The notes: a model not told the origin generated them from the letters alone. DNA of 50,778 nt from Alphaproteobacteria bacterium (GCA_026126165.1 JAHCJR010000014.1:1-50778), one strand, 5' to 3'; positions 6,670-15,509 are shown, numbered from the stretch's first letter. Numbers and translations are program-made.

Positions 6670-7736
6670 AACCCTGCCATTGGCCAATCTCGCGACGGGG
6701 CAGGTTGCTGGCTGTATCGCTAGCGGCTTTTGTCGAACTGACTTGTCCGGCAGTGGCCGCCGACACTCCGGCCAAAGATCTAAGCTATGCCTTCGCGCAG
6801 GCTGCACAGACATCGATGGGGCGAGTGATCATCCCCCTTCGAGAGATTCACAGACAATCTCCTCTCGACACGCTGCACAGTGAAAATCATGTCGTTGCGG
6901 CGCGACGCATGGACTGCTTTGCGCCTGATCCGACAGCCGAAGTTGGTCCGCTGCCACTCCGGGGATACACGGAAAAAATACATGTCGATCTGGCTATGGA
7001 GGCGGATGCCGGCATCCGGGAGAAGTTCAGGGTCGCAGTCGCTGGGAGGGTTGCGCTCTCCCAGACCATCACGTTTGAACTGGAGAAATTGCGTTACGAG
7101 GAGGTCGACTCGGCGGATGCGGTCAGAGCCCTGTTGAACAGCCAGAATCGCCAGGCTCAATGCTTTGGGGGCAGAAAAATCATCGCCCAGGCCATCTATT
7201 TGGGCGTCGGCCAATACAAAGTCGAGAGCGAATTAAGGGTGACTGGCGAGATTGATGTGCAATTCATCAATCCCCTGGCGGCGATCCTCAAGAAATGGAT
7301 CCCGGGATTCGATCGTTCAGACCTCCTGGTCGACATCCACGCCCGCGGAGAGCCAAGAAAATATCGCGGCGACTGGCTGAGGCTCGGCGAACTCACCCGG
7401 TTCGCATTTACGCCCCTCATGGTGTCGAAAGACGATGTGGAACGAAAGCTGCGAAGGTACTGGAGTGGAAACAGCACTGTGTTTGAGTCCAGAAAACTGG
7501 TGACGCTCAATGTCACGAAGGATGGAAGACTAACGCAATATATTAATCAGGAGCAACTCTGTGGGAGCGCCAGGGAACTGGCCATCGCCGAAGAGCTAAT
7601 ACAATTCTACAATGGTTTCAGCGCAGACCGCGAGAAAGGCATGGTTGATTTCAACCCTGGCAGTGCCGAGCACGTCAGATACGCGGCGATCATCGGCATG
7701 CTTCAGACGGCGCAAAGGTATTGTCAGTTGACCTGA
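6666..7736 (+). CDS. Exported protein of unknown function (356 aa)
   Basis: I do not recognise this protein. It begins with a signal peptide (RRGRLLAVSLAAFVELTC, cleavage probably after AVA) and has no further membrane segment, so it is likely periplasmic or secreted. Cys residues occur in RMDCFAPDP, QAQCFGG, EQLCGSA and QRYCQLT, an even number compatible with disulfide bonds. The body is mixed alpha/beta without repeats. The start overlaps the stop of the small secreted protein upstream by four bases. Codon choice includes more A/T-ending codons than the housekeeping genes, consistent with acquired DNA. Confidence 0.7.
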   Translation: MKPCHWPISRRGRLLAVSLAAFVELTCPAVAADTPAKDLSYAFAQAAQTSMGRVIIPLREIHRQSPLDTLHSENHVVAARRMDCFAPDPTAEVGPLPLRGYTEKIHVDLAMEADAGIREKFRVAVAGRVALSQTITFELEKLRYEEVDSADAVRALLNSQNRQAQCFGGRKIIAQAIYLGVGQYKVESELRVTGEIDVQFINPLAAILKKWIPGFDRSDLLVDIHARGEPRKYRGDWLRLGELTRFAFTPLMVSKDDVERKLRRYWSGNSTVFESRKLVTLNVTKDGRLTQYINQEQLCGSARELAIAEELIQFYNGFSADREKGMVDFNPGSAEHVRYAAIIGMLQTAQRYCQLT

Positions 7737-7775
7737 GCCATGCGCGCGCATTTGCGCGTCCGAACATCAATACCT

Positions 7776-8096
7776 CTAAATGCCAGCGACAAATGCCAGC
7801 ACATACTTGGCGGCGAAGAATGCGAAGATCGGTGAGATAAACGCCCCCCACGCGAAAAAGTCGATACTGCCATCCGGCCTGCCGGTCAGAGCCTTCGTTA
7901 CTCCAGCAAACAGAAGAGCGATGCCGCCACCAATGATGATAGATGCTGCAAACATACCGACGATGATAAGCAGGGCGTGGGTCCACCATGAAAGCGAAGT
8001 GCCATCGCTTGCAAACCAGTTGAAATAGGCCAGGCCGGCGAACCATCCGAGTATGGTCCATTTGGATGCAATGGTGTTCACACGATCGATATCCAT
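7776..8096 (-). CDS. Small integral membrane protein
   Basis: This protein of about 107 residues has three hydrophobic segments: WTILGWFAGLAYFNWFA, THALLIIVGMFAASIIIGGGIALLFAG and FFAWGAFISPIFAFFAAKYVLAFV. The ATG at 8096 is preferred because GAGG lies eight bases upstream; an ATG at 8102 would add two residues but sits too close to that site. The second helix has a Gly-rich IIIGGGIALLF patch. The family is not recognised. It is convergent with the exported protein gene ending at 7736, 40 bases away. Confidence 0.6.
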   Translation of the reverse strand: MDIDRVNTIASKWTILGWFAGLAYFNWFASDGTSLSWWTHALLIIVGMFAASIIIGGGIALLFAGVTKALTGRPDGSIDFFAWGAFISPIFAFFAAKYVLAFVAGI

Positions 8097-8209
8097 CACC
8101 ATTACCTCATCGCTTCAGGACCATTCCAATCTAATGCCGAAGAGGCGCGAATAGCGAGACACGCCTTCCAACGTGATCGACGTCACGGGCGCAATGGTGA
8201 ACATCTGGC

Positions 8210-8320
8210 TTGAAGAAACTGAACGGGGATTACCCAACTCAGGCCCTCGATGCGCCCCGACCGGCCTGGAACGCGCAGCGCGACTGGCTCGCCGAGGTAG
8301 TGCAGGCCGGTGTGGCATGA
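8210..8320 (+). pseudogene. Possible gene remnant (36 codons)
   Basis: The 271-base gap between 8096 and 8368 has no intact gene, but this frame reads like genuine protein: LKKLNGDYPTQALDAPRPAW then NAQRDWLAEVVQAGVA and a stop. The in-frame codon before it is a stop (TGA), so it can only start at a TTG. It could be the C-terminal leftover of a mobile-element gene or a chance frame. Confidence 0.25.
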
Positions 8321-8367
8321 TCGGCACAGCTAATCGAGAAGCGGCCGCAATCCGCAGCGAGGCCGGC

Positions 8368-8847
8368 TCAGGAGAAATAGATTGCAGCAACTGAAGGGAT
8401 CCGTCCGGATGTGTCAACCTTCCCGTTCAATTCCTCGAGCTTGCGGAGCGGCAAAGAGCGCTGCCCATTCTTCTGCTCCTTGCCAGCACAGGTCCAAGCG
8501 AGGGCACCTGGGCCATTGAAGACCTCGACGATGCTAACCCGCCGAATAAGGCGAAGCGCAATCAGGTGCTCTGGCTTGTCATAGATGGAAAATCCCTTGT
8601 CGCCTGTCGTGAGCTTGACCTGAACCAGCCGCCCGCCCGGGCCAGGTTGCCGGGCATCGTGCGTTTTGGTCGATGCCGGCAGCAACTCCAGCCCATAAAT
8701 ATAGGCTGCGATCGCTTCACCGAGGCTGCCCACCAGATGTCCGTCGGGGGTGAACCTGCGGCTGGGGAAAAGCGATTCGAGTTCGTCGACAACGGAGAAG
8801 AGCAAGCGGACCAGTTCTCCCAATCGATCATGCTGATTCTGCAACAT
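8368..8847 (-). CDS. DUF6998-like protein with PD-(D/E)XK-type residue pattern
   Basis: This 159-residue soluble protein shows the order Glu in GSLGEAIAAYIYGL (about residue 47), Asp in KTHDAR, and QVK in GRLVQVKLTT, followed by a conserved LIALRL strand and a FNGPGALAW motif. That order matches proteins I know as DUF6998 and also the E...D...(E/Q)xK arrangement of the restriction-endonuclease-like fold. Nuclease activity is therefore a reasonable hypothesis, not shown. The start at 8847 has GGGGAA upstream; an earlier ATG at 8901 would add 18 unconvincing residues. The gene is divergent from the protease lipoprotein gene, with 208 bases between them. Confidence 0.6.
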   Translation of the reverse strand: MLQNQHDRLGELVRLLFSVVDELESLFPSRRFTPDGHLVGSLGEAIAAYIYGLELLPASTKTHDARQPGPGGRLVQVKLTTGDKGFSIYDKPEHLIALRLIRRVSIVEVFNGPGALAWTCAGKEQKNGQRSLPLRKLEELNGKVDTSGRIPSVAAIYFS

Positions 8848-9055
8848 CAGTTCCCCAAAACTGCCAGACCAGGAATGTCCAGCCCCGATCGGATGCGGCA
8901 CGGCGCCCTCCCGAACAACTTTGGCGGGTGCATTGCCTTCCCCACGCGAGAAATGTATCTTCTCGAATTACGGGTGTCGAGTCGTCGCTATTCGCCGATC
9001 TGTCCTGATCAGAAGGGGGTCGGCCAGTCTCGTTCGGGGCGGTTTCGGAGGCCGG

Positions 9056-10720
9056 ATGATAGGTGTCGTTCAGGGGCTGGGCTCCTTGCTCCTTCTCATT
9101 TTGGCCGCCTGCCAGCCGCTGGGCAGCCGGGCCCTTCCAACGACCTTCGCCACGCCGCAACCCCCTCTGCCGCAGTTGCAGGCAACGCCGCTCCCCGCGC
9201 CGGTGGCGATCAGGTACGGGCGCACCGAAGCGATTCCCATTCGGATCACGATGCTTCTGCCACATGGCGAGGCGGAGATGAATGGCAGCGTCTCGTTCGA
9301 GAATGTCAACGAGGGACGGATTCGCCGGACGGTGCGCATAGAGGAGGTAAAATTCCGGTTTGCCGAGAATGTCGTGGCTATCCCGGCAACCGGCTCGGAG
9401 ACCCTCGTGCAGGATAGCGATGGTGCCGTTTGGTCGATCACGCCGCCGCTCTGGCGCCTTACGGGCCCCAAACCGGAGAAGCTGAATGAGAGACAGTGGG
9501 AAGGCATCGGAAACCTTCTGTCCAATGACCCTCAGCAGCGCACCAACGAAGGAATCCGCACATGTCTTGGAGTGCCAAGATTTCCCGGGAATATGGTGCG
9601 GCAAGGCGAAGTGATCGGTCCGAAAAGTAAGGAAGAGTTAATCGAACGTTACGCCGACTGCATGCTCGCACTCTTGCGAAATGGCGAGATGACGATGTCG
9701 TCGACCGAAAGGGACCTGCTTGCGAACCGGCCCACTGAGCTGCGCCGCAAGATCATCCGGGAGCTGCAGCCAGGATTTGCTCGCCTCAAGTATTTTCGGA
9801 ACGACAATCGTGTCACCGGATCGATCGTCGAAGACGGTCACGAGTATCTTGTGATTCAGGGGTCGATTTCCGCCGGGGAAGATGGCCACGAGACCTTGAC
9901 CACTTGGTCGGTCGCCGTTTTCGATCCGTTTACCGGCTTGCCGCGCCGGCAGGAGTTAGGCGGAACTGTGCTGGTCAATAATCAGCGGACTGAGACACGC
10001 ATAACTGGTCACCTTGATACGACGCGGGCCAGGCCGCGCATCGAAATTCCGCCGGAGGAATCTGGCCGTCAGATGCCCGATTCCACACCGCTGCCGCGCG
10101 AGATCGTGACGCCGGAGCCGCCGCCCGGGCGGGCCACCACGCCGGGCGGGAGCGGCAGCATCGCCGCCGTCTTCCGGGCAACCGCCCCGAGCGTGGTCAA
10201 GATCGTGGGACTTGGAACAGGTTTCGTCGTGCGCGACGGACTGATCGCCACCAACCAGCACGTGATCGAAGGGCAGAGGACCGTCGGCGTGCAGTACCGT
10301 GACGGGCGAAAGGTTACCGGTCAGGTGGTGAGCCTCGGCATTCCCGGGTTGGATATCGCCTTCGTGCGGCTGCCGCGCGGCTCGACGCCACCGCCTTTGC
10401 TCGTCGAGGCGACCCTGCCGGAGTTCGGCAGCCCGGTGGTCGTGATTGGGCATCCCGATCCCCTGGAATGGGTGGTGAACTCAGGAGTTCTTTCGGCGCT
10501 GCAACGAATAGGTGGACACGCGCACGCAATATTCGATGCGCGCATCAGCGCTGGCAATTCCGGCGGGCCACTCCTGAACCTGGATGGCAAGGTGATCGGG
10601 ATCGTACATGGTCAAGGGCGCGAACTGAGCAATATCTACGGGCTCAACTTCGCGCATACCGGAGGCGACCTGGCGCGAGCCCTTCGGCGTGTGGAATCGC
10701 AGGCAAGACTGGCCGAGTGA
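9056..10720 (+). CDS. Lipoprotein with C-terminal trypsin-like (S1C) serine protease domain
   Basis: This 554-residue protein starts with a lipoprotein signal (LLLLILAAC, lipidated Cys19) after a GGAGG ribosome site at 9047-9051; the frame is open further upstream but this start gives the clean signal. Residues 35-340 are an unrecognised beta-rich extracytoplasmic region with a few cysteines. A Pro-rich linker follows (about 330-365). Residues 370-550 are a trypsin/DegP-like domain with all three catalytic residues: His402 in TNQHVIEG, Asp433 in GLDIAFVRL, and Ser502 in GNSGGPLL. No PDZ domain follows. The stop lies eight bases before DR2 and convergent to the DUF900 hydrolase. A membrane-tethered processing protease is the likely role; its substrate is unknown. 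Confidence 0.85.
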   Translation: MIGVVQGLGSLLLLILAACQPLGSRALPTTFATPQPPLPQLQATPLPAPVAIRYGRTEAIPIRITMLLPHGEAEMNGSVSFENVNEGRIRRTVRIEEVKFRFAENVVAIPATGSETLVQDSDGAVWSITPPLWRLTGPKPEKLNERQWEGIGNLLSNDPQQRTNEGIRTCLGVPRFPGNMVRQGEVIGPKSKEELIERYADCMLALLRNGEMTMSSTERDLLANRPTELRRKIIRELQPGFARLKYFRNDNRVTGSIVEDGHEYLVIQGSISAGEDGHETLTTWSVAVFDPFTGLPRRQELGGTVLVNNQRTETRITGHLDTTRARPRIEIPPEESGRQMPDSTPLPREIVTPEPPPGRATTPGGSGSIAAVFRATAPSVVKIVGLGTGFVVRDGLIATNQHVIEGQRTVGVQYRDGRKVTGQVVSLGIPGLDIAFVRLPRGSTPPPLLVEATLPEFGSPVVVIGHPDPLEWVVNSGVLSALQRIGGHAHAIFDARISAGNSGGPLLNLDGKVIGIVHGQGRELSNIYGLNFAHTGGDLARALRRVESQARLAE

Positions 10721-10727
10721 CAGGCTT

Positions 10728-11611
10728 GCCGCTCACCCGCCGCGCGTCGCCTTGATGGCGTAGCGCTTCATGCCGCTTGCGATGCGGTTTGGCACGCCGT
10801 CCTGCGCGCGGCCGGACAGCACGGCGACGATATCGTTCCGCACCGCCTTGACCAGCCGGTAATACTGATGGTTCTGGATGTCCGGCGCGTCGTCGACGAC
10901 GGCGCTGACATCGACCGCGCTGACCTTGTCGCTCACCTGGCTCATATTGTCGGGACCGCCATTGCCAAGGCGCGGTCCGTTGAACTTGGTGTAGCGGCTG
11001 AGCGTCGAGAGGATCCAGTCGCGGTTCGTATGATAGACCGTGACGCGGTTGGCAAGGCGGGGCAGTTCGGAGAGTTCCAGTTCATCCTCGAACGAATCGT
11101 CGTCCTCGTCCGCCGCCGCCAGGATGATCTGGTCGAAGGTGCGCCTGAGGCGGTTGGGGTCCCTGTCCTCGACCGGCATGAAGAAAAGCGCGGGCAACCC
11201 TTCAAGCAGCGGCGCGGTATCCGCCGTCGATTCCACCGGGACGGGCGCCGGCGTCCTGTCGGTCACCGGGAGCTGCATCAACGCCTGCACGGCGTGGCGC
11301 AGCGCATAGTTTCCCATGCTGTGCACGATCAGGTGAATCGGCTGGCGGCAAACCTGGCTGACCGCGAGCCGGTCGATATAGTCGTAAAGGATGCGCATGG
11401 TCCGCGCGATGGCCGTGCCCGATGCGCGCGCGTTGCCCCGGTCGTGGAGATAGTCGGCATAGGGAAGCGGCAGGCCCACCTTCGAGCCGCGCGATGGCCA
11501 GGTGAAGGAGAAGAGGTTGGCATCGACCCCGTAGAAGCGGCCGATCGCGGCGGCGCGCTCCATCGCGTCGCCGAAGGAGTTCGAGAAGCCATGGATGATG
11601 GCAAGCGTCTG
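10728..11611. repeat. Direct repeat DR2 (884 bp), partner at 5325-6208
   Basis: This is the second copy of the 884-bp repeat. It covers the last 876 coding bases plus the stop and a few flanking bases of the intact DUF900 hydrolase gene. Homology to DR1 ends at CAAGCGTCTG (11602-11611). Confidence 0.95.
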
Positions 11612-11890
11612 GCGGCCATGGCCGAGCATGTCCTGCCTGAGCTGCTCGAAGATCGTCCGGCTGCCCCAGACCGGCGTCTGGCCATAGAGCTGTTCCGGCG
11701 CGACGAAGAGCGTCTCGGGAAGCATGCGCGTCTTGCCGCTGCGGCTTACCTCGACCTCGACGGAACCGAATCGCACGGCCGTTCCATCGATCGGGCCCAG
11801 GCCGGAGCCGAAGCCCACGATCCTGGCCGGATCGCGCGGATCCACGTCCGGCATCCGATTGGTCGCGAAATAGATAGTGGTCCTGCTCAT
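10733..11890 (-). CDS. DUF900-family alpha/beta hydrolase
   Basis: This 385-residue cytoplasmic protein (no signal peptide) matches the DUF900 alpha/beta-hydrolase family. It has the N-terminal YFATNR block, the oxyanion-side motif IIHGFSNSF (98-106), FSFTWPSRGS (128-136), and the nucleophile elbow HSMGN with Ser191. An acidic stretch (ADEDDDSFEDELE) follows the region where the catalytic Asp is expected. Start at 11890 with GGAGG seven bases upstream. The family is esterase/lipase-like with unknown substrate. Residues 94-385 are duplicated in the truncated copy at 5330-6247, and the stop abuts the protease lipoprotein gene from the other strand. Confidence 0.85.
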   Translation of the reverse strand: MSRTTIYFATNRMPDVDPRDPARIVGFGSGLGPIDGTAVRFGSVEVEVSRSGKTRMLPETLFVAPEQLYGQTPVWGSRTIFEQLRQDMLGHGRQTLAIIHGFSNSFGDAMERAAAIGRFYGVDANLFSFTWPSRGSKVGLPLPYADYLHDRGNARASGTAIARTMRILYDYIDRLAVSQVCRQPIHLIVHSMGNYALRHAVQALMQLPVTDRTPAPVPVESTADTAPLLEGLPALFFMPVEDRDPNRLRRTFDQIILAAADEDDDSFEDELELSELPRLANRVTVYHTNRDWILSTLSRYTKFNGPRLGNGGPDNMSQVSDKVSAVDVSAVVDDAPDIQNHQYYRLVKAVRNDIVAVLSGRAQDGVPNRIASGMKRYAIKATRGG

Positions 11891-12107
11891 GACACGCCTC
11901 CACGGCTTTGCGAACCCGGCGCACTCCCAGTCTACTCAATCGGAGGGGTCATGACTGCGCACCGACCAGGCGCCTAACGCAGAACAGCTCAGTTTTCGGG
12001 CCGGAACGCACCGACGCACGCGCCTCTGCGATATCCATTCCCACGCCAGGTCATGGAGAGAAAAATCCTATTGCACCGCAACATTGAGGGGCAGATGCTC
12101 CCGCGCC

Positions 12108-13562
12108 ATGCTCGACCTTCGGCCGGTCCTGTTCAGCGTCGGCGTCCTTTCCGCAATCCTTGGCCTGACCATGCTGATCCCGGCGGCCCTGGATGCGGCG
12201 GATGGCAATGACGACTGGCAGGTCTTCGCGCTCTCGGCGCTGCTGACCCTGTTCGTCGCCACCGCGATGATGCTGGCCACCGGCCTGCCGCCGGAGCGCG
12301 GCATGCGCGTGCGCCAGGCCTTCCTGATGACGAGCCTGAGCTGGACACTGCTCGCCGCCTTCGCTGCCCTGCCCTTCTCGTTTTCCGGCCTCGAACTGTC
12401 CTATGTCGACGGCTATTTCGAGGCGGTCTCCGGACTGACCACCACGGGATCGACCGTCATTGTCGGGCTGGAGAAGCTGCCGCGCGGATTGCTGCTCTGG
12501 CGCGCCATGCTGCAATGGCTGGGCGGCGTCGGCATCATCGTGGTCGGCATCGCCATCCTGCCCTTCCTGCGGGTCGGCGGCATGCAGCTCTTTCGCGCCG
12601 AATCGTCCGACCGTTCGGAAAAGGCTCTGCCGCGCGCCGCCCAGGTGGCATCGGCCATCACCACCATCTATGTCACCTTGACCCTGGCCTGCATCGCCGC
12701 CTACTGGGCCGCCGGCATGAACTTCTTCGATGCTGTCTGCCATGCCTTCGCGACGATCTCGACCGGCGGCTATGCCAATTACGACAGCTCGTTTGCCGCC
12801 TTCGACAGCCCGCTCATCGAATGGATCTGCATCCTGTTCATGCTGCTGGGCACCGTCACCTTCACGCTCTACGTCCTGGCCGCGCGCGGCCGGCCCGGCG
12901 CGCTCTGGTCCGACGCGCAGGTGCGCATGCTGCTGGCGCTGGTCCTGCTGGCCAGTCTTGCGCTGGCGGCCTGGCGTCTCGGCGGGGAGGCCGATCTCGG
13001 CCTGCATCAGGCGCTGCGCAGCGCTTTTTTCAGTGTGGTCACCGTCGTGTCGACCACCGGCTTCGTGACCGAGGATTACAGCGCCTGGGGCGGCTTCGCC
13101 ATGCTGCTCTTCTTCATCCTTCTCTTCTCGGGCGGCTGCACCGGCTCGACATCGGGCGGTGTCAAACTGTTCCGCTTCGCCGTCCTGTCCGGCGCGATGC
13201 GCCGCCAGTTCTTCCGGCTGACCCACCCGCACGCCGTCCATGCCACGACCTTCAACGGCGTTCCGGTGCCCGACAGCGTCGTCTCCGCGGTTCTCGGCTT
13301 CTTTTTCCTTTACGGCGTCACGGTCTTCGCGGTCGCGCTGGGGCTCGGCCTCTTGGGGCTCGATTTCGTCACCGCGCTTTCTGGTGCCGCCACGGCCGTC
13401 GGCAATGTCGGGCCCGGCCTTGGCCCAGGCATCGGACCCTCCGGCAATTTCGCCGACCTGCCGGACGCGGCAAAGGTTCTGCTCTCCTTCGCCATGCTGC
13501 TCGGCCGGCTCGAACTGTTCACGATCCTGGTGATCCTGACGCCGGAATTCTGGCGCGCCTAA
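12108..13562 (+). CDS. trkH: TrkH-family potassium uptake protein
   Basis: This 484-residue polytopic inner-membrane protein forms the K+ translocation pathway of a Trk system. All four pore-loop filter segments are visible: [26 protein letters not shown] and [11 protein letters not shown], each with the key glycine. The ATG at 12108 starts directly at [12 protein letters not shown]; a TTG at 12084 would add eight residues, and neither has an ideal ribosome site. TrkA, the NAD-binding regulatory partner, is not in this window. The gene is convergent with merR and their stop codons overlap by a few bases (13559-13562). Confidence 0.93.
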   Translation: MLDLRPVLFSVGVLSAILGLTMLIPAALDAADGNDDWQVFALSALLTLFVATAMMLATGLPPERGMRVRQAFLMTSLSWTLLAAFAALPFSFSGLELSYVDGYFEAVSGLTTTGSTVIVGLEKLPRGLLLWRAMLQWLGGVGIIVVGIAILPFLRVGGMQLFRAESSDRSEKALPRAAQVASAITTIYVTLTLACIAAYWAAGMNFFDAVCHAFATISTGGYANYDSSFAAFDSPLIEWICILFMLLGTVTFTLYVLAARGRPGALWSDAQVRMLLALVLLASLALAAWRLGGEADLGLHQALRSAFFSVVTVVSTTGFVTEDYSAWGGFAMLLFFILLFSGGCTGSTSGGVKLFRFAVLSGAMRRQFFRLTHPHAVHATTFNGVPVPDSVVSAVLGFFFLYGVTVFAVALGLGLLGLDFVTALSGAATAVGNVGPGLGPGIGPSGNFADLPDAAKVLLSFAMLLGRLELFTILVILTPEFWRA

Positions 13563-14071
13563 CCCCGGCGCAGCAGGGCACGGACCTCGGTCAGTTCCGC
13601 GAGGAGCGCCTTGAGGCGCCTGCGCGCCTCCGGCCCCAGCGCATCGCCGGAGGCGGCGGTCGCAGCCGTTTCCTGCTCCGGCCGCGCAGGCTGCCCCTGC
13701 ACCTCAGTTCCCCGGCCATTGCCGGAGCCGGCCGCCGGCTGCTGGCGCGCCGCCTCGCGGAACGCCGCCCGGGCGCCGGTTTCCCTGAGGAGCCGCTGCA
13801 CGCCCTTGATCGTGTAACCCTGATCGTAAAGCAGGTGCCGGATATGGCGCAGGATGTCCACGTCCTGCGGCCGGTAGTAACGGCGGCTGCCGCCGCGCTT
13901 GAGCGGCTTGACCTGCGGAAAACGCGTTTCCCAGAACCGCAGCACGTGCTGAGGCACGTCGAGTTCGGTGGCCACCTCGCTGATGGTGCGGAAAGCGTCG
14001 GCAGATTTCTCCAAGGTCCGCGTCCCCTTGCCAGCGGCGCCGACCCCCGTCGCAGCGCCTTCGTCCGCCAT
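13559..14071 (-). CDS. MerR-family transcriptional regulator
   Basis: This 170-residue protein has a MerR-type winged helix-turn-helix at about residues 28-98 ([49 protein letters not shown]). The C-terminal part is low-complexity (Gly, Gln, Pro, Ala) and then a short helix with [13 protein letters not shown]; no metal-binding cysteines are seen, so the signal is unknown. The start overlaps the ihfA stop (TGATG at 14073-14069), as commonly seen for the ihfA-merR pair in Alphaproteobacteria. Longer open frame upstream is antisense shadow or ihfA overlap. Confidence 0.9.
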   Translation of the reverse strand: MADEGAATGVGAAGKGTRTLEKSADAFRTISEVATELDVPQHVLRFWETRFPQVKPLKRGGSRRYYRPQDVDILRHIRHLLYDQGYTIKGVQRLLRETGARAAFREAARQQPAAGSGNGRGTEVQGQPARPEQETAATAASGDALGPEARRRLKALLAELTEVRALLRRG

Positions 14072-14424
14072 CACGTACTGCTGCTGCTCGGCTGTTGCGG
14101 TTGCTGCTGTTGCTGCTGCTTGCGGCTGTTGAAGGCGGCATTGATCCGGTCCTTCAGCACGTGCGAAGCGCGGAAGACCAGGACACGGCGCGGCTGGATC
14201 GGCACTTCCTCCCCGGTCTTGGGATTGCGCCCGATGCGTCCGCCCTTCGAGCGGACCTGGAACGAACCGAAGGACGAGATCTTGACCGTATCGCCCTGCG
14301 CCAGGCATTCCGCGATCTCGTTCAGCACGGTTTCCACGAGATCGGCGGACTCGTTACGCGACAGCCCAACCTCCTGGTAGACCGCCTCGCTCAGCTGCGC
14401 ACGCGTGACCGTTGCACCAGCCAT
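14071..14424 (-). CDS. ihfA: Integration host factor subunit alpha
   Basis: This 117-residue DNA-bending protein has the HU/IHF fold: [38 protein letters not shown], and the DNA-inserting beta-arm region [17 protein letters not shown]. It works as a heterodimer with IhfB in recombination and transcription. The standard fold ends at about residue 98 (INAAFNSRK); the remaining tail is poly-Gln/Pro/Ser ([15 protein letters not shown]), unusual for IhfA, and coded by a CAG/CAA-rich repeat (about 14074-14130). It overlaps merR by TGATG. Confidence 0.96.
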   Translation of the reverse strand: MAGATVTRAQLSEAVYQEVGLSRNESADLVETVLNEIAECLAQGDTVKISSFGSFQVRSKGGRIGRNPKTGEEVPIQPRRVLVFRASHVLKDRINAAFNSRKQQQQQQPQQPSSSST

Positions 14425-14531
14425 CGGCCTTCTCCCCCTGCAATAACTGAAGGAAAAGCGTAACGGGGCACAGGAAAGCCGTCAATATCAAAGGGATAGG
14501 GGAAGAATTTGAAGTGGGGCCTGTTCCTGGC

Positions 14532-15509
14532 CTACCAGCGCACCAGAGCCGAGCCCCAGGTGAAGCCGCCACCCATCGCCTCGAGCAGGAGAAGTTGTCC
14601 GCGCTGCACGCGGCCATCCTGCACCGCTTCGGCGAGCGCCAGAGGGATCGAAGCGGCCGACGTATTGCCATGCTTCGCCACGGTGAGCACCACCTTTTCC
14701 ATCGGCAGGCCGAGCTTGCGCGCCGTCCCGTCGATGATCCGCTTGTTCGCCTGGTGGGGGATCAGCCAGTCGATGGCCGATGCCGGAAGATCCACCGCCG
14801 CCAGGGCCTCGTCCACCACCTGAGCGAGATTGACCACCGCATGGCGGAAGACCTCGCGCCCCGACATGCGCAGATGCCCGACGGTCTGCGTCGTGGAAGG
14901 GCCGCCATCGACATAGAGCAGGTCGTGATGGCGACCGTCGGAATGAATATGGGTGGTGAGGATGCCGCGATCGGCGGCATCGCCCGCGCCTCCGCCGGCC
15001 TGCAGGATCACGGCGCCGGCGCCGTCGCCGAACAGCACGCAGGTATTGCGGTCGGTCCAGTCGAGGATGCGCGAGAAGGTCTCGGCGCCGATCACCAGCG
15101 CACAGCGCGACTGGCCCGCCTTGACGAAATTGTCGGCGACCGCCAGCGCATAGATGAAGCCCGAGCAGACCGCCTGCACGTCGAAGGCCGCGCCGCCGGT
15201 CATGCCAAGCCGGGCCTGGACCTTGGTCGCCGTGGCCGGGAACGTGTTGTCGGGCGTCGCGGTGGCGACCACGATCAGGTCGAGATCGGAGGCCGAGACG
15301 CCGGCGTGCTTCATCGCCGCTTCCGCCGCCCGGCAGGCGAGATCGGCAGTGGTCTCGCCTTCCGCCGCGATGTGGCGCTGACGGATGCCGGTGCGCTCGA
15401 CGATCCATTCGTCGGTCGTCTCCACCATGCGCGCGAGTTCGTTGTTGGTGAGGATGCGTTCCGGAAGATAGGAGCCGCATCCGGTAATCAGCGAACGGAT
15501 GACAGTCAC
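14532..15509 (-). CDS. fabH: Beta-ketoacyl-ACP synthase III
   Basis: This 325-residue enzyme condenses acetyl-CoA with malonyl-ACP to start fatty acid synthesis in the cytoplasm. The catalytic triad is in place: Cys115 (AVCSGF), His252 (PHQANKRI) and Asn282 (HGNTSAAS). The thiolase-like fold blocks [16 protein letters not shown] and [11 protein letters not shown] are typical. The start overlaps the plsX stop (15506-15509), giving the usual plsX-fabH coupling. Confidence 0.97.
   Translation of the reverse strand: MTVIRSLITGCGSYLPERILTNNELARMVETTDEWIVERTGIRQRHIAAEGETTADLACRAAEAAMKHAGVSASDLDLIVVATATPDNTFPATATKVQARLGMTGGAAFDVQAVCSGFIYALAVADNFVKAGQSRCALVIGAETFSRILDWTDRNTCVLFGDGAGAVILQAGGGAGDAADRGILTTHIHSDGRHHDLLYVDGGPSTTQTVGHLRMSGREVFRHAVVNLAQVVDEALAAVDLPASAIDWLIPHQANKRIIDGTARKLGLPMEKVVLTVAKHGNTSAASIPLALAEAVQDGRVQRGQLLLLEAMGGGFTWGSALVRW

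Larger units (their letters stand above)
6209..10727. other. Cassette between the direct repeats
   Basis: These 4.5 kb are bounded by DR1 and DR2 in the same orientation. The segment contains five genes, mostly exported or membrane proteins, and its first half is visibly less GC-rich than the flanking housekeeping DNA. One full-length and one 5'-truncated hydrolase copy at the borders is the product expected from single-crossover integration of a circle carrying the gene's 3' part. Recombination between the repeats would remove 5403 bp and leave one intact hydrolase. Confidence 0.6.

Noticed and set aside
6209-10727. Insertion sequence or transposase carrying the insert
   Set aside because: No transposase, integrase or terminal inverted repeats were recognised; the borders are explained by the 884-bp repeats.
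11891-12107. Right-hand att site repeating the tRNA-Pro 3' end
   Set aside because: I compared this gap and the DR2 flank with the tRNA 3' sequence and saw no repeat.
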